A program made the translations under genes and the position numbers. A stretch of DNA of 37,467 nt from an uncultured Acetatifactor sp. (GTDB lineage: Bacteria > Bacillota > Clostridia > Lachnospirales > Lachnospiraceae), in the NCBI GenBank assembly GCA_910585615.1, contig CAJUFO010000044.1, positions 1 through 37,467 of the forward strand, in the 5' to 3' direction. Shown here piece by piece: positions 23,555 through 31,578 of the stretch (the first letter of the stretch is position 1; each line of letters starts with the position of its first letter). The notes beneath the pieces were generated by a model. It was given only the letters and a program-made list of their open reading frames with translations, made no database searches and had not been told where the DNA came from.

Positions 23555-24586
23555 TTAGCGCTGCACCCGCCCGGAGGCATCGCCGCCCGCCAAAGTCTCC
23601 ACCTCTTTCCGGCTCACCAGGTTGAAATCCCCGGGGATGGTGTGCTTCAGCGCGGAAGCCGCCACGCCGAACTCCAGCGCAGCCTTGAAATCCTTGCCGT
23701 CCAACATCCCGCAGATGACGCCGCCCGCGAAGGAGTCGCCGCCGCCCACGCGATCCACAATCGGATGGATGCTGTACTCCTTGGAGTGGTAGAACTCCTT
23801 GGTATCCCTGGAGTAGATGCAGGCGGACCAGCCGTTGTCGGAGGCGGAATGGCTCACCCGCAGGGAGGACACACAGTATTCGAAGTTGTAGTCGGCCACC
23901 ATCTGCTCAAAGATGGACTTGTACCCGGCCAGCTCCAGGTCGCCGCTGGTGACGTCAGTCTTGCCGGGCTTGTAGCCCAGCACCAGCTCCGCGTCCTCCT
24001 CGTTCCCGATGCACACGTCCACATACTGCATCAGGTTCTTCATGACCTTCTGGGCCTTCTCGGAGGACCAGAGCTTCTTGCGGAAGTTCAGGTCCACGGA
24101 CACCTTCACGCCGTGCTTCTTGGCCGCCTTCAGGGCTTCCTCGGTAAGGACGGCTGCGGCATCGGACACAGCGGGGGTGATGCCGGTGAAATGGAACCAG
24201 TCAGCTCCCTGGAAGATTGCATCGAAATCAAAATCAGCAGCCGTGGCGGTAGAGATGGAGGAATGGGCCCTGTCGTAGACCACCTTGGAGGGCCTCATGG
24301 AGGAGCCGCTCTCCAGATAATAGATGCCCAGCCGCTCGCCGCACCTGGCGATATGCTTCGTGCCCACATTGTACTTGCGCAGGGCAGCCACCGCGCACTC
24401 GCCGATCTCATTGTCGGGGACCGCCGTGACGAACTCCGCGTCGTGGCCATAATTGGCCAGGGACACTGCCACATTGGCCTCGCCGCCGCCATAGTTGATG
24501 TCGAACTCGTCTGCCTGGATGAACTTCTCAAAATTGGGGGTGGACAGCCTCAGCATAATCTCACCCATCGTAATCACTTTAGCCAT
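23555..24586 (-). CDS. kdgK: 2-keto-3-deoxygluconate kinase (PfkB family)
   Basis: 343 residues of the ribokinase/PfkB fold. The N-terminal GGGEANVAVSLANYG and the C-terminal VDRVGGGDSFAGGVICGML (catalytic Asp and anion hole) are both intact. It phosphorylates KDG at the 6-position to give KDPG for the aldolase encoded just upstream. A ribosome binding site AAAGGA stands seven bases before the ATG. As the last gene of the kdu-eda cluster it completes the uronate pathway; context makes KDG the likely substrate rather than another sugar. Confidence 0.9.
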   Translation of the reverse strand: MAKVITMGEIMLRLSTPNFEKFIQADEFDINYGGGEANVAVSLANYGHDAEFVTAVPDNEIGECAVAALRKYNVGTKHIARCGERLGIYYLESGSSMRPSKVVYDRAHSSISTATAADFDFDAIFQGADWFHFTGITPAVSDAAAVLTEEALKAAKKHGVKVSVDLNFRKKLWSSEKAQKVMKNLMQYVDVCIGNEEDAELVLGYKPGKTDVTSGDLELAGYKSIFEQMVADYNFEYCVSSLRVSHSASDNGWSACIYSRDTKEFYHSKEYSIHPIVDRVGGGDSFAGGVICGMLDGKDFKAALEFGVAASALKHTIPGDFNLVSRKEVETLAGGDASGRVQR

Positions 24587-24728
24587 GTCTGTATCCTTTC
24601 TTATCTCAAAACTCCTACTGCCATATCTGAAACATTTGCATATCCGCCCATGCCGCCTGCGGCGTTTTCATCCGCACCAAAGAGATATGCCTTGCGTCCT
24701 CTTTGCGGGCATAGAAAATCTTTTTCGC

Positions 24729-25688
24729 TTATTTCTGTAGCAGATGCACCGCAAACCCTCCAATCTCCTCTTTCAGATAGATGGCGTTGATTTTGCCGTC
24801 AGGGCGCAGGATGGGCTCATGGAACTCCGCGCCCAGCACGGTGGTCATATAATTGATGGCCCGCTCGATATAGTTGGTGCGGATGGCGATATGGCCGTGG
24901 GTCCCTCTGCCATGGGTATTCAGCACCTCCGCGATCGTGCCCGCGAAGCTGCCGCCGCTGCCCACCTTCACAGGCAGACCGAACAGGAATGCCAGGCGGT
25001 TCACAGTCTTGTCGGCCTCTTCCTTGCTCTCCGAATTGATGCCGATATGCACCAGCTCGAAGCCCAGCATGGTCTGGACGGCCTCTCTGGTGAGCTGTTC
25101 AATCTTGTCCCACTCTCCCGCGTTAATCAGGTCGCCGGGCACCATCCAGGAGCCGCCGCAGGCAATGATTTTGTCAAAATCCAGGTAGGAGGTCAGGTTC
25201 TTGGCATTGATGCCGCCGGTAGGCATGAACTTCATGTTCACATAGGGCGCCGCCATGGCCTTAATCTTGGCCAGGCCGCCGGACTGCTCCGCCGGGAAAA
25301 ACTTCACCACATCCAGCCCCAGCTCGATGGCCTGCTCGATGTCGGAGGGGCTGGAGGTGCCGGGGGTGATGGGCACGCCCTTCTCGATACAGTACTTCAC
25401 CGTCCTGGGATTCAGTCCCGGGCTGACGATGAACTTCGCGCCTGCCGCCACCGCAGCGTCCACCTGCTCCGCGTTCAGCACTGTCCCCGCTCCCACGCAC
25501 ATGTCCGGGAAATTCGTGGTCATGGTCCCTATGGCCTCCGCAGCCGCGTCCGTGCGGAAGGTCACCTCCGCACAGGGAAGCCCGCCCGCGCACAGGGCCT
25601 TTGCCAGCGGAAGCGCATCCTCCGCCCGGTCGATCTTCACGACGGGCACGATGCCGATTTTGCTGATTTGCTCTAATACTGCGTTCAT
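24729..25688 (-). CDS. eda: KDPG/KHG aldolase with C-terminal VOC-like extension
   Basis: 319 residues, about 105 more than a simple Eda. The aldolase domain (about 1-210) has the conserved GAGTVLNAEQVDAAVAAGAKFIVSPG, PITPGTSSPSDIEQA, the Schiff-base Lys in LDVVKFFPAEQSGG, and MPTGGINAKN. It splits KDPG to pyruvate and glyceraldehyde 3-phosphate. The extension from about 212 (FELVHIGINSESKEEADKTV to HLLQK) resembles a vicinal oxygen chelate (glyoxalase-like) fold; its role is unknown. The start ATG 25688 is chosen because upstream codons do not resemble Eda; its GAGGG is only three bases away, so translation may be weak. Confidence 0.9.
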   Translation of the reverse strand: MNAVLEQISKIGIVPVVKIDRAEDALPLAKALCAGGLPCAEVTFRTDAAAEAIGTMTTNFPDMCVGAGTVLNAEQVDAAVAAGAKFIVSPGLNPRTVKYCIEKGVPITPGTSSPSDIEQAIELGLDVVKFFPAEQSGGLAKIKAMAAPYVNMKFMPTGGINAKNLTSYLDFDKIIACGGSWMVPGDLINAGEWDKIEQLTREAVQTMLGFELVHIGINSESKEEADKTVNRLAFLFGLPVKVGSGGSFAGTIAEVLNTHGRGTHGHIAIRTNYIERAINYMTTVLGAEFHEPILRPDGKINAIYLKEEIGGFAVHLLQK

Positions 25689-25909
25689 TTTCCCTCTTTT
25701 CCGCATGTCTCGCATGCTAATTTGATATGATTTATTGCCAAACACTTTCCGCTTCTCATGCAGGGTACATCCGCCCTCCCCATTCCGCTGCCGGAAACTG
25801 CCCTGTCTCAGTCCGCAGGCTCCCGGCAGCCCGCACCTGTGGAATCTAGTCTGTTTTCGCACAGAGCCGCTGTGGGACGGCAACGGCATCGCCCCTGCCA
25901 CGCCCAGTG
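25689..25909. other. intergenic stretch before the aldolase gene
   Basis: About 220 bases between the RpiB-like and aldolase genes with no supported coding frame. The minus strand near the aldolase start is AT-rich (TTTGGCAATAAATCATATC) and could hold a second promoter, but no good hexamer pair is present. Confidence 0.4.
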
Positions 25910-25957
25910 CGCCAAAGCCCGGAAATCTCTTCCTTCTGGGCTTTGGCGTATATTTTT
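25910..25957 (+). terminator. terminator-like hairpin oriented against the surrounding genes
   Basis: A perfect 11-bp stem, CGCCAAAGCCC (25910-25920) with GGGCTTTGGCG (25938-25948), is followed on the plus strand by TATATTTTTTAG. The flanking genes are on the minus strand, where no T run follows the hairpin. It may be a minus-strand hairpin at the end of the RpiB-like gene, or the end of an unannotated plus-strand transcript. Confidence 0.55.
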
Positions 25958-25971
25958 TAGCTGTTTTTCAT

Positions 25972-26610
25972 TTATGCCAGGACTTCTTTCACCGCCTCCG
26001 CGATTTTCCCGCACTTGCAGTTCTCAAAGAAGCACTCCTGGAACTTCGCGCCGGAAAGGGCTCCCTTCACCAGCTCCCTGTCCAGGTTCTTCAAGATGGT
26101 CACCATGTCCGTGTGGGTGACCTCCTTGACCTTGTCCAGAATCTTCTTGTTGCGCTGTTCGGGTTCCACCCTCTCAGGGGGATATCCGCCGCCACCGGGC
26201 GCGCAGAACAGCTTCTCAAAGATATACTGGAGGTTCAGCTCGCCGCCCCAGCCGAAGTTCTCGGCGAAGGGCAGGGCCACGCAGTTGCCGTCGTTCACCT
26301 GGGAGAACAGATAGGCGTCCAGCGGGGACTCGATATGGCCGCAGAGCACCTTGGGAAAGGAGTTGCAGGCCAGCATGGCGCCCTCCCCGGTGCCACATCC
26401 CGTAATGACATAATCAGCAGCACCGGAATTCAGCAGCACCGCCGCCAGGATACCGTTCTGGACATAGGTCAGGGAATTGGGATCCTCCGCGCCGCACATG
26501 CCGTAATTGTACACCTCATGCCCCATGGGCTCCACCACCTTCTTCAGAGTGGAGCAAATAAGCTCGTTCTTAGCCGCCTGGCTATTCTCATTAATCAATG
26601 CGATTTTCAT
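25972..26610 (-). CDS. RpiB/LacA/LacB family sugar-phosphate isomerase (DhuI-like)
   Basis: 212 residues; start ATG 26610 follows GGAGGG by four to five bases. The family core is visible: IALINENSQAAKN at the N-terminus, then VITGCGTGEGAMLACNSFPKV with the catalytic Cys, and a long C-terminal helix region. RpiB-fold isomerases in streptococcal glycosaminoglycan loci (DhuI) convert 4-deoxy-L-threo-5-hexosulose-uronate; this is remembered family knowledge. The position between kduD and eda points to the same step, which kduI upstream would also catalyse. Ribose-5-phosphate isomerisation is less likely in this setting. Confidence 0.8.
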   Translation of the reverse strand: MKIALINENSQAAKNELICSTLKKVVEPMGHEVYNYGMCGAEDPNSLTYVQNGILAAVLLNSGAADYVITGCGTGEGAMLACNSFPKVLCGHIESPLDAYLFSQVNDGNCVALPFAENFGWGGELNLQYIFEKLFCAPGGGGYPPERVEPEQRNKKILDKVKEVTHTDMVTILKNLDRELVKGALSGAKFQECFFENCKCGKIAEAVKEVLA

Positions 26611-26721
26611 AGAACCCTCCTTCACATAACTATTAGCAACTTGGTGCAAAACAAAGCGCAAAAGTCGCGCTTGAAGAATGCCCGCACTTTGGGCATTCTT
26701 CTGTGTGAGACTCACACACTT

Positions 26722-27525
26722 TTATTGCGGCTGCTTGCCGATGTAAGCCAGGATGCCGCCGTCCACGTACAGGATGTGGCCGTTCACCGCATTGGAGGCC
26801 TCGGATGCCAGAAACACGGCGGGGCCGGTAAGCTCCTCGGGCTTCAGCCACCTGTTGGCAGGGGTCTTGGCACAGATGAACTGATCGAAAGGATGCCTGC
26901 TGCCGTCCGGCTGCACTTCCCGCAATGGCGCGGTCTGGGGTGTCTCGATATAGCCCGGTCCAAGGCCATTGCACTGGATGTTGTACTGGCCGTACTCGGA
27001 GCAGATGTTCTTAGTCAGCATCTTAAGTCCCCCCTTGGCGGAAGCGTAAGCGGACACTGTCTCCCGGCCAAGCTCGGACATCATAGAACAGATGTTGATA
27101 ATCTTGCCGTGGCCCTTCTTAATCATGGAAGGAATGACGGCCTTGGATACGATGAAGGGGCCGTTCAAATCGATGTCGATGACCTGCCTGAACTGGGCCG
27201 CCGTCATCTCGGTCATGGGAATCCTCTTGATGATGCCCGCGTTGTTCACCAGGATATCGATGACGCCTACCTCCGCCTCGATTTTTGCCACCAGGGCGTT
27301 TACCGCGTCCTCATCGGTGACGTCGCAGACATAGCCGTGGGCCTTGACGCCCTTCTCCTCATAGGCCGCCAGCCCCTTGTCCACCAGCTCCTGATTGATA
27401 TCGTTGAAGCAGATGGTGGCCCCGCACTCCGCGTAGGCGGAAGCGATTGCGAAGCCGATGCCGTAGGAGGCTCCCGTTACCAATGCTACCTTTCCTTCCA
27501 GTGAGAAATTCGTGAATTCAGACAT
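26722..27525 (-). CDS. kduD: 2-deoxy-D-gluconate / 2,5-diketo-3-deoxygluconate reductase (SDR)
   Basis: 267 residues of the classical short-chain dehydrogenase family. TGASYGIG binds NAD(P), NNAG is present, Ser in ICSMMS and Tyr-Lys in YASAK form the catalytic set, and PGYIETPQT follows. AAAGGAG stands eight bases before the ATG. In the uronate pathway KduD reduces 2,5-diketo-3-deoxygluconate to KDG. Gluconate 5-dehydrogenase (IdnO) is close in sequence, but kduI directly upstream favours KduD. Confidence 0.88.
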   Translation of the reverse strand: MSEFTNFSLEGKVALVTGASYGIGFAIASAYAECGATICFNDINQELVDKGLAAYEEKGVKAHGYVCDVTDEDAVNALVAKIEAEVGVIDILVNNAGIIKRIPMTEMTAAQFRQVIDIDLNGPFIVSKAVIPSMIKKGHGKIINICSMMSELGRETVSAYASAKGGLKMLTKNICSEYGQYNIQCNGLGPGYIETPQTAPLREVQPDGSRHPFDQFICAKTPANRWLKPEELTGPAVFLASEASNAVNGHILYVDGGILAYIGKQPQ

Positions 27526-27612
27526 TTTCTTTTTCTCCTTTACTTAGATTATAACCTGTTTTCCCGCAATCTTCCATATGAATTTTTGTAAAAATCATTA
27601 CATATCTGTAGT

Positions 27613-28473
27613 TTACATCAAATCCTTCATGGCGATGCCGTCCATATCATCGAAGTCCTGGTTCTCTCCCACCATGCCCCAGATGAAGGTGTAGGCCCTG
27701 GAGCCGCACCCCGCATGGATGGACCAACTGGGGGAGATGACAGCCTCCTCGTTGCGCATGACGATGTGGCGGGTCTCCTGGGGCTCGCCCATGTAGTGCA
27801 TCACGAAAGCGTCCTGGGGCATCTCGAAGTACAGATACACCTCCATGCGCCTGTCATGTGTGTGGCAGGGCATGGTATTCCAGACGCTGCCGGGCGCCAG
27901 CTTTGTCATGCCCATCTCCAGCTGGCAGCTCTCCACCTGGCCGGGCAGGATGTATTTGCAGATGACCCGGTGGTTGGCATCCTCCAGGCTGCCCAGCTCC
28001 ACCTTGTTCTCGTCCTTCACGATGACCACGCCCTCCTCGGGCTCCCCCTCCGGCTTGATCAGCACCGTGGGGCATGTCCTGTGGGCCGGAGCGGAATTCA
28101 GGTAGAATTTCGCCGGGTTCTGCGCGTCGTCGCTGGCGAATACGATTTCCTTCGAGCCCATGCCGATGTACATGGCCTCCTTGAAGCCCACCCGATAGAC
28201 CCTGCCGTCCACGGTAATCCTCCCGGCCCCGCCGATGTTGATGACGCCCAGCTCCCGTCTCTGGCAGAAATATTCTGCCCTCAGTTCCTCCCCTGCCGTC
28301 AATGTAAGGGGTTCCACAGGCACCGCCGCACCTGTGATGATTCTGTCGATGTGGCTGTATACCAGCTTGATTTCCCCGGGCACGAAGAGATTCTGAATCA
28401 GGAACTCCTCTCTCAGGCGCTGCGTGGTATAATGCTTCACATCCCTTGGTGATACTGCTGTTCTAAGCTCCAC
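27613..28473 (-). CDS. kduI: 5-dehydro-4-deoxy-D-glucuronate isomerase
   Basis: 286 residues from GTG 28473, chosen because GAGAGG stands seven bases upstream and the protein then starts as KduI does; the first ATG (28521) adds 16 unrelated residues. Highly conserved stretches include VYSHIDRII, RRELGVINIGGAG, WNTMPCHTHDRRMEVYLYF (metal-binding histidines and Glu) and ISPSWSIHAGCGSRAYTFIWGMVGENQ. It isomerises the linear form of unsaturated uronate from pectin or glycosaminoglycan breakdown. It is the first gene of the kduI-kduD-rpiB-eda-kdgK series. Confidence 0.93.
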   Translation of the reverse strand: MELRTAVSPRDVKHYTTQRLREEFLIQNLFVPGEIKLVYSHIDRIITGAAVPVEPLTLTAGEELRAEYFCQRRELGVINIGGAGRITVDGRVYRVGFKEAMYIGMGSKEIVFASDDAQNPAKFYLNSAPAHRTCPTVLIKPEGEPEEGVVIVKDENKVELGSLEDANHRVICKYILPGQVESCQLEMGMTKLAPGSVWNTMPCHTHDRRMEVYLYFEMPQDAFVMHYMGEPQETRHIVMRNEEAVISPSWSIHAGCGSRAYTFIWGMVGENQDFDDMDGIAMKDLM

Positions 28474-28575
28474 CTTTACACCTCTCTTTCTGGTCTCATG
28501 CCAATATGCAGTCCCGTCCATCTATGTGATTCTTTAGAAAAATTCGGAGAAAAGCATGTCTATGTAAGCCCTTAC

Positions 28576-28604
28576 ATTATAACATATACAGGAAAGCTTT
28601 TCCA
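28576..28604 (-). promoter_or_regulatory. probable promoter of the kdu operon
   Basis: On the minus strand a perfect TATAAT (28576-28581) is preceded, with 17 bases between, by TGGAAA (28599-28604, 4 of 6 matches). The start of transcription would be near 28569, giving a leader of about 95 bases before the kduI GTG. Confidence 0.6.
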
Positions 28605-28830
28605 TAAATTTTCTCTAAAATCTCCTCTTCCCGGACGTTCCCCCGATTCCGCTTCCCGTTTCGGTCCCGGCACTCTCCGGGTGCCTCTCTGCCGGAATAC
28701 CGCCTGGCCGACCTGTGACTGTACTTTTAGTATATACGAAAGGATTCTCAATTTCTATTCAAATATTTCTCAGAATATTGCAAATCCTGAACATTATGTT
28801 AAAATGGAGAAAAAGAAAGGATTTGGAGCC
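28605..28830. other. intergenic region between the divergent kdu operon and HD/AraC genes
   Basis: No coding frame supported. The right part is AT-rich (28735-28805) and must hold the plus-strand promoter; TTGCAA near 28778 and TTAAAA near 28799 are possible but imperfect elements. AraC-type operators would be expected here, but I see no clear repeated half-site. Confidence 0.4.
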
Positions 28831-29418
28831 ATGCTACCTACAAGAGAACAAGCGGAAGCGCTTCTGGCGGAAGCGGAGAAATGCAATCCCGGGCCCTGGG
28901 GAGACCACAGCCGCGTGGCTGCCCACTGTGCCGAGAGAATCGCTCAGGAATGCGGCGACCTGGATCCGGACAAGGCCTATATCCTGGGGCTGCTGCACGA
29001 TATCGGGCGTAAGTTCGGCGTAAGGCACTTAGGCCATGTGTCGGACGGCTATACTTATATGATGTCCCTGGGCTATGACGAGGCGGCGAAGATATGCCTG
29101 ACCCATTCCTTCCACGACCGCACCACGGACGGCTATATCGGGAATTTCGACACCTCCGCGGAGGAGCTGGCGCTGATTCGGGATTGCCTGGAAGCCGTTT
29201 CCCTGGATGAATACGACCGGCTAATCCGGCTGTGCGATGCCCTGTCGGGTTCGGAGGGCGTGCTGGACATCGACGAGCGGATGGGCGATGTGAAGCGCCG
29301 CTATGGGAGCTATTCACAGGCGAAATGGGACAGCAATTTGGCGCTGAAAGCGCATTTCGAGGAAAAGATGGGGAAGGACATCTATATCGTGACGGAAAAA
29401 GACAGCTTCAGGCCATAG
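28831..29418 (+). CDS. HD-domain phosphohydrolase
   Basis: 195 residues; ATG 28831 follows AAAGGA. The HD superfamily metal ligands are visible: His in DHSRVAAHC, HD in LLHDIGRKFG, later His in THSFHDR, and Asp in RLCDALSG. Members hydrolyse nucleotides, phosphorylated metabolites or cyclic nucleotides; this short stand-alone type is poorly defined. It precedes the AraC regulator by 28 bases on the same strand and diverges from the uronate operon, so a link to sugar metabolism is possible but unproven. Confidence 0.8.
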   Translation: MLPTREQAEALLAEAEKCNPGPWGDHSRVAAHCAERIAQECGDLDPDKAYILGLLHDIGRKFGVRHLGHVSDGYTYMMSLGYDEAAKICLTHSFHDRTTDGYIGNFDTSAEELALIRDCLEAVSLDEYDRLIRLCDALSGSEGVLDIDERMGDVKRRYGSYSQAKWDSNLALKAHFEEKMGKDIYIVTEKDSFRP

Positions 29419-29446
29419 GGGATTACGGAAAAGGAGCCGCATATTT

Positions 29447-30304
29447 ATGGAAGAACTCAGTTCCTGCAAGACAGCCATCGAGCACTGCCTTAGCACGAAG
29501 ACCTTTGCCATCGCTCATCTCTATAAGGAAGAAAAAGCCATGGACATGCACATCCATGACTGCTACGAGCTGTACTATTCCATCTCCGGCGGCAGGCAGT
29601 TTCTGATAGACAACCGCTTCTACGCCATCGCTCCCGGAGACTTATTCATCATCAACCAGTACGAGAGCCACAAGCTGACTCAAATCGACAATCACGTCCA
29701 TGAGCGCATCGTCCTGTCCATCCACCCGGATTATGTAAAGCACCTATCCACCCCGGACACGAACCTGGACTACTGCTTCTCGAACCGTGGGGACGGCTTC
29801 CAGCACAAGGTCTCCCTGGACAAGTCCGCCCAGAGTCGCTTCCTCTATTACGTCAGCAAGATGATTTCCGCCAGGGGCTACGCCCACGACATCGTGGAGC
29901 GGGCCGCTTTCATGGAGCTGATGGTGCTGATCAATACACTGTCCAACGCAAATGCTGCCCAGGCTGCCCCTGTGGAATACAAGTACAGCCGCCAGGTGGA
30001 GGACATCCTGGCCTACATCAACCAGAACATCTCCCTGGGCATCACGGTGGAGCAACTGGCCGCCCACTTTTTCCTAAGCGAGTCCTACATCTGCCGCATC
30101 TTCAAGCAGGCCACCGGCACCACCATCAACAAGTACGTCACCGCCCGCCGCATCAGCATCGCGAAGGCCCATCTGAACGAGGGCGACAGCGTGGGGGATG
30201 CCTTTGAGAAGAGCGGCTTTGGCGATTACAGCAGCTTCTTCAAGGCCTTCACCAAGGCCGTGGGGGTTTCGCCGAAGAAGTATGCGAATTTGAGCGTCAG
30301 CTAG
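29447..30304 (+). CDS. AraC-family transcriptional regulator
   Basis: 285 residues; AAGGAG stands ten bases before the ATG. The N-terminal half is a cupin-like sensor (HIHDCYELYYSISGGRQFLIDNRFYAIAPGDLFIINQYESH). The C-terminal about 95 residues carry two helix-turn-helix units (GITVEQLAAHFFLSESYICRIFKQATG; SVGDAFEKSGFGDYSSFFKAFTKAVGVSPKKY). Its position divergent to the kdu operon makes it the likely activator of that operon, responding to a uronate or its breakdown product. Confidence 0.9.
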   Translation: MEELSSCKTAIEHCLSTKTFAIAHLYKEEKAMDMHIHDCYELYYSISGGRQFLIDNRFYAIAPGDLFIINQYESHKLTQIDNHVHERIVLSIHPDYVKHLSTPDTNLDYCFSNRGDGFQHKVSLDKSAQSRFLYYVSKMISARGYAHDIVERAAFMELMVLINTLSNANAAQAAPVEYKYSRQVEDILAYINQNISLGITVEQLAAHFFLSESYICRIFKQATGTTINKYVTARRISIAKAHLNEGDSVGDAFEKSGFGDYSSFFKAFTKAVGVSPKKYANLSVS

Positions 30305-30344
30305 GCGGCGAAATGTTCTGAATCCTTTGGAACTTTGTATAAAA

Positions 30345-30380
30345 ATACGTCTCCAAGTAGGGCGCATCCTTGGTTCGGCG
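30345..30380. repeat. 36-bp direct repeat, left copy
   Basis: ATACGTCTCC...GCGCATCCTTGGTTC at 30345-30380 matches 31490-31525 in the same orientation with about seven substitutions in 36. The hairpin seen in the right copy is partly eroded here. It stands between the AraC gene and the split gene. Confidence 0.65.
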
Positions 30381-30417
30381 GTTAACAAATGTCATATACA
30401 TAAAAAAGGAGTTGATA

Positions 30418-30867
30418 ATGACGGCAAAGTCCCCATATATCTCGCCCAAGGATTGGACCCTGGAGCAAGTTCAGACAAAATTACAAGATCTCATTGCCCA
30501 TGTAGAGCGTTTGAATGATGACTTGTGGGACAATGATTTAAAGGGACTCATCAATGTCCATGGCATCTTCTCCCCGGAGCTGGCGCGGGCGGCCCTGGAA
30601 AAAGAAGTATTTCGCCCCAGCGAGATTTACTACCATGCCCCGGAGGACGTGCGTGACGGCCTGATTGCCAAGCTGCTGGAGACGGAGGATTCCCGGACGG
30701 CGACAAATCTGATGTGCTGTCTGGCCATGCAGGGAGATGATAAGGCGCTGGAGACACTCTACGAGTTGGAGCATCACCCACGCCCCTGGCGGGAAAAACT
30801 GTATGTGGATTCCTCGGTGTACGCCCAATGCGGCGGCTGGACCTTTGACAAGACGAGAAAGCGGTGA
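30418..30867 (+). CDS. N-terminal part of a probable split gene, helical (HEAT-like) protein
   Basis: 149 residues; AAAGGAG stands seven bases before ATG 30418. The sequence is helical, with a HEAT-like segment (VRDGLIAKLLETEDSRTATNLMCCLAMQGDDKALETL). It ends in CGGWTFDKTRKR at a TGA. Translation past that TGA continues sensibly for about 12 codons (QLNFDTCYPLI), after which the sense moves to the next frame, that of the following gene. I therefore think this and the next entry were one protein, now broken by a stop and a frameshift. Function unknown. Confidence 0.6.
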   Translation: MTAKSPYISPKDWTLEQVQTKLQDLIAHVERLNDDLWDNDLKGLINVHGIFSPELARAALEKEVFRPSEIYYHAPEDVRDGLIAKLLETEDSRTATNLMCCLAMQGDDKALETLYELEHHPRPWREKLYVDSSVYAQCGGWTFDKTRKR

Positions 30868-31442
30868 CAATTGAATTTCGATACCTGCTACCCTCTCATC
30901 AGGGGAACCGGGTTCAGGACAGCGCCGTTCATATTTTCCGCCCCCGTAAGAATCGATGCCCGGAGTGCGGCGGCAGGTTGTCGGATTTCCTGGTGCTGGA
31001 TGGTCGGGGCGAGCGCCTGCGCTTTCTGGGGATAGACGGCATCTTTACCACTACCACATGCCTTGGCTGCATTCCCTGGGCCAGCCCGTCTTACTCCCGC
31101 TTCACCCTGGACGGAGGCAACACGCCTATTTTCCCCTATGAGGGCGGTTGTGAGGAGGCTATGGAGGATGAGGATGTAGACCAGATGGGGGCCAACCCCT
31201 ATGTGCTGGCCAGAGAGCCAGCTCCCCTCTTCTATGGGACCGACTGGGATGAGGTCAGTGCCATTGGCGGCTTCCCCTTTTGGATTCAAGACTGGGAGTA
31301 CACCCCCTGTCCTGACTGCGGTAAGCCCATGAAGTTCGTGGTCAAGCTTTCATGGGAGATGCTGGACTTTATGGAGGGCAACTGCTATGTGGAGGTGTGC
31401 CCGGAGTGTCAGGTGGCCTCCATGCACCACCAGCAGACCTGA
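30864..31442 (+). CDS. C-terminal part of a probable split gene, zinc-ribbon protein (DUF1963-like)
   Basis: 192 residues from a GTG that overlaps the previous stop (GTGA) and has no ribosome binding site. Four CxxC pairs are visible: CPECGG and CLGC early, CPDCGK and CPEC late. The segment DWDEVSAIGGFPFWIQDWEYTPCPDCGKPM recalls DUF1963-like proteins, some of which are immunity proteins of polymorphic toxins; this is a resemblance only. It is either translationally coupled or, more likely, the second half of a disrupted gene. Confidence 0.6.
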   Translation: MTIEFRYLLPSHQGNRVQDSAVHIFRPRKNRCPECGGRLSDFLVLDGRGERLRFLGIDGIFTTTTCLGCIPWASPSYSRFTLDGGNTPIFPYEGGCEEAMEDEDVDQMGANPYVLAREPAPLFYGTDWDEVSAIGGFPFWIQDWEYTPCPDCGKPMKFVVKLSWEMLDFMEGNCYVEVCPECQVASMHHQQT

Positions 31443-31484
31443 CAGCAGGAGTATTAATCGAGGCCTCAAATATTGGTAAAATGA

Positions 31485-31530
31485 CAGGGATGCGTCTCCA
31501 GGCAGGACGCATCCCTGGTTCTGTGTTTTA
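31485..31530 (+). terminator. hairpin terminator overlapping the right 36-bp direct repeat
   Basis: GGGATGCGTC and GACGCATCCC form a perfect 10-bp stem around a 9-base loop (31488-31516), followed by TGGTTCTGTGTTTTAT. The right copy of the direct repeat is 31490-31525, so the repeat is itself a terminator-like element. Confidence 0.65.
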
Positions 31531-31578
31531 TATTTACTTTTAAGATTCTAGCTCTTTCACACCAGAATAAGACATTTA

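Noticed and set aside
25735..27504. 589-codon plus-strand frame opposite the RpiB-like and kduD genes
   Set aside because: Antisense to two clear enzymes; no ribosome binding site or domain.
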